Source: Aldehydirespirator sp965220645
GTDB lineage: Bacteria; Actinomycetota; Acidimicrobiia; Acidimicrobiales; Aldehydirespiratoraceae
Direction: 5' to 3'
Assembly (NCBI GenBank): GCA_965220645.1
Contig: OZ244836.1
Coordinates: 3,224,001-3,288,000, forward strand
Length of the DNA stretch: 64,000 nt
The notes under the pieces were generated by a model. That model worked only from the letters and a program-made list of their open reading frames with translations. It was not told where the DNA came from and made no database searches. Shown in pieces: positions 7,900-15,870 of the stretch (the stretch's first letter is position 1; every line of letters starts with the position of its first letter). A program made the position numbers and the translations under genes.

Positions 7900-9132
7900 T
7901 CAGCCGATGGCGTCGAGAACCTCCTGCGGAGGATCGGCGGCCAGCGACTGGCGGTAGCCCTCGACGATGTTGTCGGCGGTAACGCCGATGGCCGGCACCA
8001 CCGCGAACGCGGGAGCCGGCTTGCCCAGCAGCCCGTAGGCACCCTCGATGGCCATGGTGCGGCCGAGGTTGTAGGCCTCGTCGGCGGCTATGCCCACGAC
8101 GTTGCCGCCCTCCACGAGGTCGAGCGACACGTTGGTGTCGAGATCCATGGTCACCACGGCCACATCGGAAGCGCCCGCGGCCCGTAGCGCGGCCAGCACG
8201 CCGTCGGCCGGTCCCGCCGACCACGGTGCGTAGATGCCGTCGAGGTCGGGATTTCGGGTCAGCATGGCCGACGCGATCTCCTCCGCCGCGGCCGGATCGG
8301 CCAGGCCCTGCTCAGCGACAATGTCGATATCGGGATAGTTGATCTCGATCCACGCCTTGAAGGCCTGGTCGCGCTGGTTCGTGACGTAGTAGGCGGCATC
8401 GTGGAAGATGTAGCCGACCTCGCCCTGGCCTCCGAGAGCGTCGGCGAGCAAGTTGGCGGCGGTAATGCCCATGGCAGCCAGGTCGTCGGTGACGATGCCC
8501 ACGTAGTCCTGGCCGTGGACGTAGCCCTGGGGCACGTTGGACAGGAACACCAGTTGCACGCCGGCGTCGACGGCCGGGCGGAACGCCTCAGCACCGGCGT
8601 CGGGCCCGATGGCCAGGCTGATGATGATGTCGGGGCTCTGCGCCATGACCGTTTCCACGTCGTTGGCCTGCTGGGCTGCGTCGAACTGGGCGTTGGTCTC
8701 GGCGATGACCTCGATGCCGAGTTCCGCGAAGGCGTCGCGGGCGCCCTGACTCACCGCGTCGGTGAAGGCTCCCGCGGTATGCCACAGCAACGCGGCGGTG
8801 TAGTCGCCCGCCTGCACCTCGGCGATCTCATCGTCGTTGAGAGTGATCTCGCTCGAAGCCACGGCCTCCTCGCCCCCGGGTCCCTGGGTCTTGGGGGGTT
8901 CGGGCGCGGGTTCAGGCTCGGGCGCCGGCTCAGGTTCCGGCTCGGGCTCCGGCGCCAGCTCGGGCTCCGGCGCCGGCTCGGGCTCGGGTGCCGGCTCGGG
9001 CTCCGGCGCCGCGGTCGTGGCCGGGGGCGCCGCGTCGTCGTCATCGTCGGCACACGCGGCCGCCAAGACCGCGAACACTGCCACCAGCGACACGATCAGC
9101 AGCCATTTCGGCCTCTTGCTCTTGATTGTCAT
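7900..9132 (-). CDS. Sugar-type ABC substrate-binding lipoprotein
   Basis: Periplasmic-binding-protein (PBP type 1, RbsB-like) lipoprotein of 410 residues. A signal peptide with hydrophobic core LLIVSLVAVFAVLAA runs into the lipobox LAAAC (cysteine near residue 27), then DDDDD and a long Glu-Pro/Ala-Pro linker (about residues 40-80, encoded by 8880-9015). The mature domain contains DIIISLAIGPDAGAEAF, VFLSNVP, and a C-terminal DNIVEGY region. It captures an extracellular sugar-like ligand for the permease at 6819-7820. GGGAGGGG precedes ATG 9132. The acidic-proline linker is longer than usual and is built from short DNA repeats, so its length may vary between strains. Confidence 0.9.
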   Translation of the reverse strand: MTIKSKRPKWLLIVSLVAVFAVLAAACADDDDDAAPPATTAAPEPEPAPEPEPAPEPELAPEPEPEPEPAPEPEPAPEPPKTQGPGGEEAVASSEITLNDDEIAEVQAGDYTAALLWHTAGAFTDAVSQGARDAFAELGIEVIAETNAQFDAAQQANDVETVMAQSPDIIISLAIGPDAGAEAFRPAVDAGVQLVFLSNVPQGYVHGQDYVGIVTDDLAAMGITAANLLADALGGQGEVGYIFHDAAYYVTNQRDQAFKAWIEINYPDIDIVAEQGLADPAAAEEIASAMLTRNPDLDGIYAPWSAGPADGVLAALRAAGASDVAVVTMDLDTNVSLDLVEGGNVVGIAADEAYNLGRTMAIEGAYGLLGKPAPAFAVVPAIGVTADNIVEGYRQSLAADPPQEVLDAIG

Positions 9133-9154
9133 GGCCCCTCCCTATGGGTCCGGT

Positions 9155-10405
9155 TTATGGATCGTGGGCGCCGCACCATCGGGCGATGAAGTGCGCCAGG
9201 GTGCGGGTGGCCGTCACCAACTCGTCGATGGCGAGCCGCTCGAACGGGGTGTGACAGTTAGAGATGTCGCCCGGGGCGAAGTACACGCCGGGGATCGCCA
9301 GAGCCCGCAGGAACGGCTTCTCCGACCAGTACGGCGCGCCCTCGACGCGGGCCGGTTCACCGGTCACCGACTCGATCGACCGGGCCAGCACGGCCACCCC
9401 CGGATGGTCGGCCGCTATCTCATCGGGTGTGCCCCCCAACCGGTGGTCGCGGGGCGCGCTGAACTCCACCGCGCACTCGACGCCGTGCTCGGTCGCGACC
9501 TCATCGGCAATGGACCGGATGCTCTCGGCGGCAGTGTCGAGGCTCTCACCCGGCAGCACCTTGCGGATCAGCGACAGCTCGAAGCGGCCCGGCACCGCAA
9601 TGTTGCCTCCGGAAGTGACCGACGTGACCAGCAGGAAGGCCTCGCCCAGCAACTCATGGGCGGGCACCGACGCCCGCAGGCGGTCGGAGTGCTCCCACAG
9701 CCGGCCGAGCAGGCGGTGCCCGGCCCGCAAGGCGTCGACGCCGAGTTCGGGCCGCCCGAAGTAGGCCGAGACCCCCGTGTAGGCGATGTCCGCGATCAGG
9801 AAGCCCATCTGGGCGGTGTAGATCGCAGAGGTTGTCGGTTCGGTGTAGATCGCGAAGTCCGCTTCGGGCCGCGGGCCGGCGCGGCCGGTGACCGCAGCCC
9901 GCATCCCGGCAGAGACGCCGCTGCCGGGCTGGCCCGACTCCTCGTCGCAGACGAACAGGGTCGACACCCGGCCGGCCGGCCGCAGGCCCGCCCGGCCGAA
10001 GGCCCGCACCGCCTCGATGGTGGCGCAGATGCCTGCCTTCTGGTCGGCGACTCCCCGGCCCCATATCTCGCCGTCGATCACGTGGGCGCCGAAAGGATCC
10101 GCCCGGTCGGTGCCCCTCCAGTGCTGGGACCAGTCGTCGACAGCGACGGTGTCGAGGTGGCCGGCCAGCAGCAAGGACCTCCCTGGGCCGTCCCCGGCCG
10201 TACCGCACACGTTGGGCCGGCCCGGCTCGCACTCGAAGAGTTCGGCCGAGTCGAAGGCGTCCGACTCTGCCATCTGGCGCCAGGCCCAGCGAGCGAAGAC
10301 TTCCTCGTTGGGTGTGACGCTCGGAATGCGAGTGGCCTCGCGAACGAGCTCGACAACCGCCTCGCCGTCGACTGCCGCGGCGACCTGCGTCGGGGCGCGG
10401 GTCAC
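9155..10405 (-). CDS. M20-family metallopeptidase / deacylase (ArgE/DapE-like)
   Basis: A 416-residue cytoplasmic zinc amidohydrolase of peptidase family M20. Metal and catalytic motifs are present in order: GHLDTV (near residue 87), GRGVADQKAG (near 117), CDEESG (near 152, catalytic Glu-Glu), a TEPT segment (near 190), and the C-terminal SNCHTPFE histidine. Relatives remove N-acyl groups from amino acids or cleave small peptides. Start GTG 10405 overlaps the regulator's stop codon (GTGA), and the gene directly precedes the ABC importer, so a role in deacylating or hydrolysing the imported substrate is likely. The exact substrate is not determinable. Confidence 0.85.
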   Translation of the reverse strand: MTRAPTQVAAAVDGEAVVELVREATRIPSVTPNEEVFARWAWRQMAESDAFDSAELFECEPGRPNVCGTAGDGPGRSLLLAGHLDTVAVDDWSQHWRGTDRADPFGAHVIDGEIWGRGVADQKAGICATIEAVRAFGRAGLRPAGRVSTLFVCDEESGQPGSGVSAGMRAAVTGRAGPRPEADFAIYTEPTTSAIYTAQMGFLIADIAYTGVSAYFGRPELGVDALRAGHRLLGRLWEHSDRLRASVPAHELLGEAFLLVTSVTSGGNIAVPGRFELSLIRKVLPGESLDTAAESIRSIADEVATEHGVECAVEFSAPRDHRLGGTPDEIAADHPGVAVLARSIESVTGEPARVEGAPYWSEKPFLRALAIPGVYFAPGDISNCHTPFERLAIDELVTATRTLAHFIARWCGAHDP

Positions 10406-11592
10406 TGCTGGTCTCCGAGTATCTCGGGAACGAGAGACTCATGGATGAACCGCAACGACATTGACACCGCGCCCACCAGGGCCGCCTGGCGGCCCAACGT
10501 GGACGCGGCCAGCTCCGGCGGTGCGGCCACCAGGCGGGACAGGTGGGCCCGAACGGCGTTCACGAACACCGGATTGGCTCCGACCCCGCCGCCGAACACG
10601 ATCCGGGTCGGGTCGGATATCAGGCACAAGTGCGACACGGCCAGCGCCATCGCGGCCGACACCTCGTCCAATACCGCCACGGCGGCGGGATCACCGGAAG
10701 CCGCCGCCGCAAATATCTCTGGAACGTCGACGCTCGCGTCCAGTCCCGTACGGTGGCCGTCCTCGATGGCCCGGCCGAACCGCTTGCGGATGGACGGCGC
10801 CGAGGCCACGTCCTCAAGGGTCACCGGAGGCTCCCCCGGACGGGGCGATGACAGCAGCAGGGACCCCACCTCGCCCGCCGATCCGGTGCCGCCCCGGTAG
10901 AGGTCGCCGCCGACCACCATTCCCAAGCCGATGCCCGTGCCCACCGAAATGGCGGCGAAGTCCCCGTCGGCCTGTTCGTCGCCCATCCGGGTCAGCTCGC
11001 CGAGGGCGGCCAGGTTGACGTCGTTCTCGACATGGATGCGGGTGTCGAACCGCTCGGAGAGATAGGCGCGCAGCGCCAGATCGTCGAAGCCGGGCAGGTT
11101 GAGGGCCTGCTCGACGCGATCGCGGTCGGGCCGGTAGATCCCGGGCACACCGACACACACCGCGTGGCATCCGCCGTCGATGCCTCGCAACATCTCCGTC
11201 GCTGCCGCGGTGAGACTCTCCAGCGCGGCGCGGGCGTCGGGGCCGGTGGTGAGCTCCTGTTCGGCAACCAAGTTGCCGAACAGGTCGGACAGTCCGACGA
11301 GGATCTTGGTCGCGCCGATGTCGGCCACCACCGAGTGGCGCGACGTGGGCACCAGTTCATACAGAGCGGCCGGCCGCCCGATCGATCCCGAACTGGGGCT
11401 CTCATCGGAGATCCGCACCAGCCCCGCCGACTCCATGTCGGCGATAAGCGCCGACACAGTGGGCTTGGACAGGCCGGTAGCACGGGCTATGCCGGCCCGC
11501 GACATCCGGGTCGGGTGGGACGAGAACAGCGCGTCGACTATCCGCTGCCCGCTGAGCAGCCTCAGAACGCCCGAGCCGGAGCCCTCTCCCAT
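10402..11592 (-). CDS. ROK-family transcriptional regulator (NagC/XylR type)
   Basis: A 396-residue repressor-type ROK protein. A winged helix-turn-helix (SRAGIARATGLSKPTVSALIAD, residues about 32-53) is followed by a sugar-kinase-like domain with DIGATKILVGL, SVGTGIGLGMV and GGGVGANPVF. Such proteins sense a sugar or phosphosugar and control the adjacent transport operon. It heads the operon and is probably autoregulated, because a palindrome overlaps its -10 element. The start ATG 11592 lies only a few nt after the predicted transcription start. Confidence 0.9.
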   Translation of the reverse strand: MGEGSGSGVLRLLSGQRIVDALFSSHPTRMSRAGIARATGLSKPTVSALIADMESAGLVRISDESPSSGSIGRPAALYELVPTSRHSVVADIGATKILVGLSDLFGNLVAEQELTTGPDARAALESLTAAATEMLRGIDGGCHAVCVGVPGIYRPDRDRVEQALNLPGFDDLALRAYLSERFDTRIHVENDVNLAALGELTRMGDEQADGDFAAISVGTGIGLGMVVGGDLYRGGTGSAGEVGSLLLSSPRPGEPPVTLEDVASAPSIRKRFGRAIEDGHRTGLDASVDVPEIFAAAASGDPAAVAVLDEVSAAMALAVSHLCLISDPTRIVFGGGVGANPVFVNAVRAHLSRLVAAPPELAASTLGRQAALVGAVSMSLRFIHESLVPEILGDQQ

Positions 11593-11599
11593 ATTGTTA

Positions 11600-11630
11600 G
11601 TAACATTACCTTACCAATGCCGGGTGTCAA
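11600..11630 (-). promoter_or_regulatory. Promoter and candidate ROK operator of the ABC operon
   Basis: On the minus strand TTGACA (11625-11630) is separated by 16 bp from TAATGT (11603-11608). The 10-bp palindrome GTAATGTTAC (11600-11609) overlaps the -10 element, where a repressor would block polymerase. The start codon at 11592 lies 10 nt beyond the -10, so the leader is almost absent. Confidence 0.6.
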
Positions 11631-11738
11631 GCGGCCGGACCGATCGGCCCAGTCCGAACGCAATCACGGACCGGCCGGGTCGCCACAACCCGCCTCGCAC
11701 TTCCAGTTCCCACGACCCACAGCTCTGCCAAATCTTCC

Positions 11739-12866
11739 TCAGGCGGGCCGCATTGTCAATAGGAGCTCCTGTGTCCGATGCCTCGCACGTCGGTTGTAGC
11801 CATTTCCTCCCAGCGTGCTGAACCGAGAGTCAACAATACACATGTCTACTTCAAACCAATCGTTAGCCATTCCAACTAACTCGCGTCCGCTCAGTCCATT
11901 CGATGCGTACCCATACGGAAACGTTAGAATGACCCGGCAGCCACTATGAGCTAGACCCTGAAGCAGTCCTCTCATTGCTATGCGCGCCTGGGACTTTAGG
12001 CTGTACGCTGATCGAGGTCTCTCATCTCTTGGAGGATAGCGGCCCACGCCAGTTACGGGACTACACCTGCCTCTTGCAATCGTTTCCAATACGTGATAGA
12101 ACCTACTGTATTGAACATTTGAATAGGGCGGATCTACAAACACGACATCCCCCTCATCCAGTTCTGTAACTACCATATTGGCGTCTGCAACTGTCGTTTC
12201 ACCCTTCATGCGGGCGAACCGAGGAGCGATATCCGCCATTGAAGACAGAACTAGTCGAATTGGTTCCTTTTGCCAACTCTGCCGTATGAAGGGAAGCGAC
12301 GTAGCCGAAGGTTGAAATGGTTGAGCAGTATGTCCGGGTGCCGCAACACACCGCGACGCCGCAAGTACGAGCACCGCTCTACAGAAGACCGACAACGATT
12401 TGTCATCCTGCGGCACAAACTCAATCAGATGGTCGAATGTCGCCGCCTGAAGAGGCGAGAAGTAGTGTCCTCCGTAGGAGTTCCATACCATGCCTCCTGG
12501 AACTTGAGAACAGAGCTCACGTGCGCGACCGACTGCATCGGCGTCAAGTCTTGCGATATCCATCACAGCAATGTCGCAATTTGGCGCAGCGTATAGTGAG
12601 TCTTCAGCCGGGCGCAACCACGCGTCTACTACTTCATCCAGTACCACGGGATGAGTACGCTCGATAATCGCTCCCGCCAACACCACTGCATATTCCTGCA
12701 GATCTGATGCAAATACTGGAATGGGAGTTGTCTCTGCCATGTACCACGCCACACGACCTGTTCCACAAAATAGATCCACAAATCGGTCAGCAGTTCTCAC
12801 TTCACGCTGCAGGGCTACATCAAGTCCATTCTCCAAGAGCGCGAGCTTTGATCCCATGTACTTCAT
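11739..12866 (-). CDS. DNA adenine N6-methyltransferase, D12 class
   Basis: A 375-residue methyltransferase. SAM-binding motif FVDLFCGTGRVAW is at residues 29-41 and catalytic motif IV DPPYSNVQYSRFYHVLE starts near residue 244. The N-terminal KYMGSKLALL is typical of D12 (Dam/DpnM-like) N6-adenine methylases. It probably methylates adenine in a specific DNA site. The start ATG overlaps the stop of the preceding gene (ATGA), and the three genes 15701-11739 form one coupled unit. Base composition (about 50% G+C) and TTA/ATA-rich codon use differ sharply from flanking genes, indicating recent transfer. No restriction endonuclease is recognisable beside it. Target sequence unknown. Confidence 0.85.
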   Translation of the reverse strand: MKYMGSKLALLENGLDVALQREVRTADRFVDLFCGTGRVAWYMAETTPIPVFASDLQEYAVVLAGAIIERTHPVVLDEVVDAWLRPAEDSLYAAPNCDIAVMDIARLDADAVGRARELCSQVPGGMVWNSYGGHYFSPLQAATFDHLIEFVPQDDKSLSVFCRAVLVLAASRCVAAPGHTAQPFQPSATSLPFIRQSWQKEPIRLVLSSMADIAPRFARMKGETTVADANMVVTELDEGDVVFVDPPYSNVQYSRFYHVLETIARGRCSPVTGVGRYPPRDERPRSAYSLKSQARIAMRGLLQGLAHSGCRVILTFPYGYASNGLSGRELVGMANDWFEVDMCIVDSRFSTLGGNGYNRRARHRTQELLLTMRPA

Positions 12867-14206
12867 GACGCAAGACCGATAAGCGTGAATCTTGCCATAT
12901 TGGCCAACTGCAAGACGGATTCAGCACAGGTCACAAGAAGACCATGTCTCGACGTCGAATCTCCCTCCATCCATGCATAAATATCATCGAGGCCAGCATC
13001 GATGTCAATCCACAAGTCAGAGGCGTTAACACTCGATGGATACTTGTCCCAGATTCCCTGTCGATTCCCAGCATCATTCCACCAGAAGTGGAGTGAATCA
13101 AGATCGATATCTGCAGAGCGCAATGCCTCACGAGTCGCGCCTGTTGCGAACCGTAGTAGCAGAGTAGCACGGCTAAGAACCTGAACGTGGTAGTCATGAT
13201 CAAGTTGGTTGCCATCCCGATTAGCTTCAACAATAAGTCGAGGATCTAACTCATCTGCCTTACGAGTCAAGAACTGCTCAAGCACGGCTCGACGCATCGG
13301 ATGGTCGATGAATGTACCGACCATCGACTCTACAGCGCGCTCAAACGGCTCAAATCCTGACAGTACTAGTCTGCCTGATCCTGCAGAATAGGCTGACTCG
13401 ATGATCCGCCGAGACAGAAACCTATCGAGAGTCTCAAATGAGCCAGGTGATCCACCTGGCTCGAGTATGTGGATCATACCAAGCAGAAAGGATGCATCGT
13501 CCGTTGGAGTTCTAGGCAATAATGGAACGATGCCAGTGGGACGATAGCTTGCCTCGTTCCTAGCATCTCGATCGTCTGACATGCGCGCTAAGTCTAGGCC
13601 CGCCTGACGCAATAGATCCGCGCCAACAGGCGTCCACGATCCCGCCTGTCGAAGATGCAGCACCCATTCATCTATTGGCCTGCCCTCCATCCTCAACACT
13701 TGACTTAGCAAAGCGGCTGCTGCCTGCTTGTCAGCCCAATACTCAAGATACAAGCGCGCGGCATCATGGGTACGATGATTCGAAAGATATAGTACGGAGC
13801 CTGGTTTGTCGATCACACAGTGCTTCCTGCTGAAGATTCCAATCCCTTGTGACGCTAGGAGTGACATCGCTGCACGTAGCTCGGCATAATATGCCAGATG
13901 AATGGCATTACTAACGGAACCACAAAGATGCGAGTGGACCGCCAGCCCAAGATAGTTCCACCCATCCCACAGGTGCAGGGGACACGATGCTGCTACATAG
14001 TCTCCTAGCTGGAGCGGCCGATCGCGGCCAGAGCCGGGATTCCTATCGCCAATGGCGACGACAGGATTCTTGCGATAGACGTTTCGCCTTCCTAACCAAC
14101 GACCATCAGAGAAGTGGCCTTCTATCCTATGTAAGTGTTCGACGACCGCCGCCGCAGACGCCCTGTCTAGTTTGGCTTCGTCTTGGCTGCCTAGACTAAC
14201 GGTCAT
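12863..14206 (-). CDS. Uncharacterised protein of the DGQHR/D12 cassette
   Basis: A 447-residue protein, probably cytoplasmic and mostly helical; I do not recognise its family with confidence. The most distinctive part is residues 79-129: LWDGWNYLGLAVHSHL, then HLAYYAELRAAMSLLASQG and GIFSRKH. The helix with YYAELRAA resembles HEPN/YaaC-like proteins, but no clear Rx4-6H ribonuclease motif is seen, so that link is weak. It overlaps the DGQHR gene by 11 nt and the methyltransferase by 4 nt, implying strict co-expression. In a modification or defence cassette it is the best candidate for an effector or target-recognition component. Low G+C like its two partners. Confidence 0.75.
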   Translation of the reverse strand: MTVSLGSQDEAKLDRASAAAVVEHLHRIEGHFSDGRWLGRRNVYRKNPVVAIGDRNPGSGRDRPLQLGDYVAASCPLHLWDGWNYLGLAVHSHLCGSVSNAIHLAYYAELRAAMSLLASQGIGIFSRKHCVIDKPGSVLYLSNHRTHDAARLYLEYWADKQAAAALLSQVLRMEGRPIDEWVLHLRQAGSWTPVGADLLRQAGLDLARMSDDRDARNEASYRPTGIVPLLPRTPTDDASFLLGMIHILEPGGSPGSFETLDRFLSRRIIESAYSAGSGRLVLSGFEPFERAVESMVGTFIDHPMRRAVLEQFLTRKADELDPRLIVEANRDGNQLDHDYHVQVLSRATLLLRFATGATREALRSADIDLDSLHFWWNDAGNRQGIWDKYPSSVNASDLWIDIDAGLDDIYAWMEGDSTSRHGLLVTCAESVLQLANMARFTLIGLAS

Positions 14207-15701
14207 AGCCCAATCGCGCCATGACCTCGCTCGCGGCTTCTGCTAGTTCACTGTCTGACTCGGACACGTACCGCAGGAGTTCTTGACGAAGCTCGCGGTA
14301 TCCTGTTCCACCTCTAAATCTTGCCTTCTTCTGGCGTTCATCGGATTCCAAACTTGGCGATTTAGATGATCGCCAATCGTATAAAGCAAGAATCTCGCAG
14401 AGGGAACGAATATATTGACTCAATGGCTGCTCTGTGAGGCTGTCCAATGCCTCATATACTGCATCATCTGATGTTGCAGCAGCACCATATTCTTCTTCCC
14501 ATTCGTCCAATCCTAGCTGGTCGGCGTTAATGAAGCAGAGGTCATTGACGATATACAGCACGCCTCTAACGCCCATCTCTGAATTCAGTAGAGAGTTGGT
14601 CGATTCCAGTCCCTGAGCTGCAGATGATATCAAGCGTACATCATTTTCTTTGTCGACGAGACGAGTCCAGTTTGGATTAAGGGCATCAATCGCACGAGCG
14701 AGTTCTCGCCAAGAATAGATGAGAAAGGCCGCCTGTTGAGCTCTAGTCCATGGCAGAACTAGTTCGTGGTCTCCAACTGGCGCTCCAAACAAACCCCCAA
14801 TTTGAACACGCGGACCCTCCCAACTCTTGACAAACGTAGCCGTCAAGGCTCTGACCCATGCATTTTGTGTTACCATCTTTGTGCCGCGGTCACCCAACAT
14901 GTTGATTCGCTGGAACCACGGACTCTCAGGATGTGACCACATCGCCTCAGTCAATTCCTGTGCCCTTGATTCTCGATAGATTGAATGGCCTTCGAACCGT
15001 TCAAGCCAATCCTCAGTTCTTAGGAGTGGATAGAGATCAAAAGCCAGACTTGAGTTGATGCGTTTCGGAGATATGTTGATCGTATAGAATAGATATGCTT
15101 GCCAACTCCTATCGAGCCCATGAAATGCTACAACAGGAACCTCATACCGAGGTATCCTAGAGGCGAATGCCCATAGTCTGTGCTGGCCATCAATCACTTC
15201 CATGGGCGGAATACCCTTGGGTTCCCAATTGTCGCTGTCGATATCCGGTATCGCAACAGTCGCCGTAGGACCAGATAGGCTGACTGACACGATATCGTCA
15301 GGGTGCACTGACTTGCCGCCGCGGTCGTCCTCAGGAAGGAGGATATTGACTACTATAGCTGTCGGAAGCCATCCGGGCTTGATTAAGTCGTCGTAGTCGC
15401 CCGAGCTTCGTCGGCGATTGCTTAGTTTTGACCAAGGAAACCCGTGTCGAACATACTGAGCGATCTCGCTGGACCGATCTCGATCATGAGCTCGCTGGAT
15501 ACCAAGATCCTCAGTACGTGGCTGTCCCCTACCTAGTGAGCGTCGCTGGATTCCAATTAGGCGCCTGAGTTCGGATGCCTCCATTGAAAACACCAGAAAT
15601 TGCTGAGGAGGCTTCCGTCGAAAACGGCTGGAATCAAAATCAACCCTGTCCCATGTATCGAGCCACTGATTAACCGTTAGTGCTGGTACTTCTCTTGGCA
15701 T
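14196..15701 (-). CDS. DGQHR-domain (DndB-like) protein
   Basis: A 501-residue protein with the signature EVIDGQHRLWAFA near residue 168, followed by YEVPVVAFHGLD and FYTINISPKRINSSLAFDLYPLL, the typical layout of DGQHR proteins (relatives of DndB and of ParB-like DpdB). Family members occur in DNA phosphorothioation and 7-deazaguanine modification clusters and near restriction genes. ATG 15701 follows a GGGGGGAGA purine run. It is the first gene of a low-GC three-gene cassette. No dndCDE, tgt-like or ssp genes are visible nearby, so this is not a classical Dnd or Dpd locus. Confidence 0.8.
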   Translation of the reverse strand: MPREVPALTVNQWLDTWDRVDFDSSRFRRKPPQQFLVFSMEASELRRLIGIQRRSLGRGQPRTEDLGIQRAHDRDRSSEIAQYVRHGFPWSKLSNRRRSSGDYDDLIKPGWLPTAIVVNILLPEDDRGGKSVHPDDIVSVSLSGPTATVAIPDIDSDNWEPKGIPPMEVIDGQHRLWAFASRIPRYEVPVVAFHGLDRSWQAYLFYTINISPKRINSSLAFDLYPLLRTEDWLERFEGHSIYRESRAQELTEAMWSHPESPWFQRINMLGDRGTKMVTQNAWVRALTATFVKSWEGPRVQIGGLFGAPVGDHELVLPWTRAQQAAFLIYSWRELARAIDALNPNWTRLVDKENDVRLISSAAQGLESTNSLLNSEMGVRGVLYIVNDLCFINADQLGLDEWEEEYGAAATSDDAVYEALDSLTEQPLSQYIRSLCEILALYDWRSSKSPSLESDERQKKARFRGGTGYRELRQELLRYVSESDSELAEAASEVMARLGYDR

Positions 15702-15838
15702 TCTCCCCCCAAGAACTTCACTCGTCGCCCGCTGCGATGACGCCGCCGGATCGTATCAGGAGTCCGACCGTTGGGTCGCTTGGTAGCTCGAGTCCTGCAA
15801 TGAATGTAGGTCGCGACGCCGAGATCCTCACTACTGCC

Positions 15839-15858
15839 GCCTACCCGCTCGGCCTCTG
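15839..15858 (-). repeat. Truncated copy of dispersed repeat (copy D)
   Basis: On the minus strand this segment reads AGAGGCCGAGCGGGTAGGCG, identical to the start of the element at 51349. It lies 12 bp after the MscS stop codon, the usual position for this repeat, but the rest of the element is missing. The sequence beyond leads towards the low-GC cassette starting at 15701. Confidence 0.75.
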
Positions 15859-15870
15859 GGGTCCGAGCTA

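Noticed and set aside
12270..12667. Plus-strand frames of about 110 residues within the methyltransferase gene
   Set aside because: They lie opposite the catalytic region of the D12 methylase and contain no independent signal.
11739..15701. Interpretation of the low-GC cassette as a classical Dnd or Dpd system
   Set aside because: Only a DndB-like DGQHR protein is present; no dndACDE, tgt-like or queuosine-type genes are found in the flanks.
15770..15810. tRNA-like string containing GGTAGCTCGAGTCCTGC
   Set aside because: No acceptor stem, anticodon arm or cloverleaf could be built around it.
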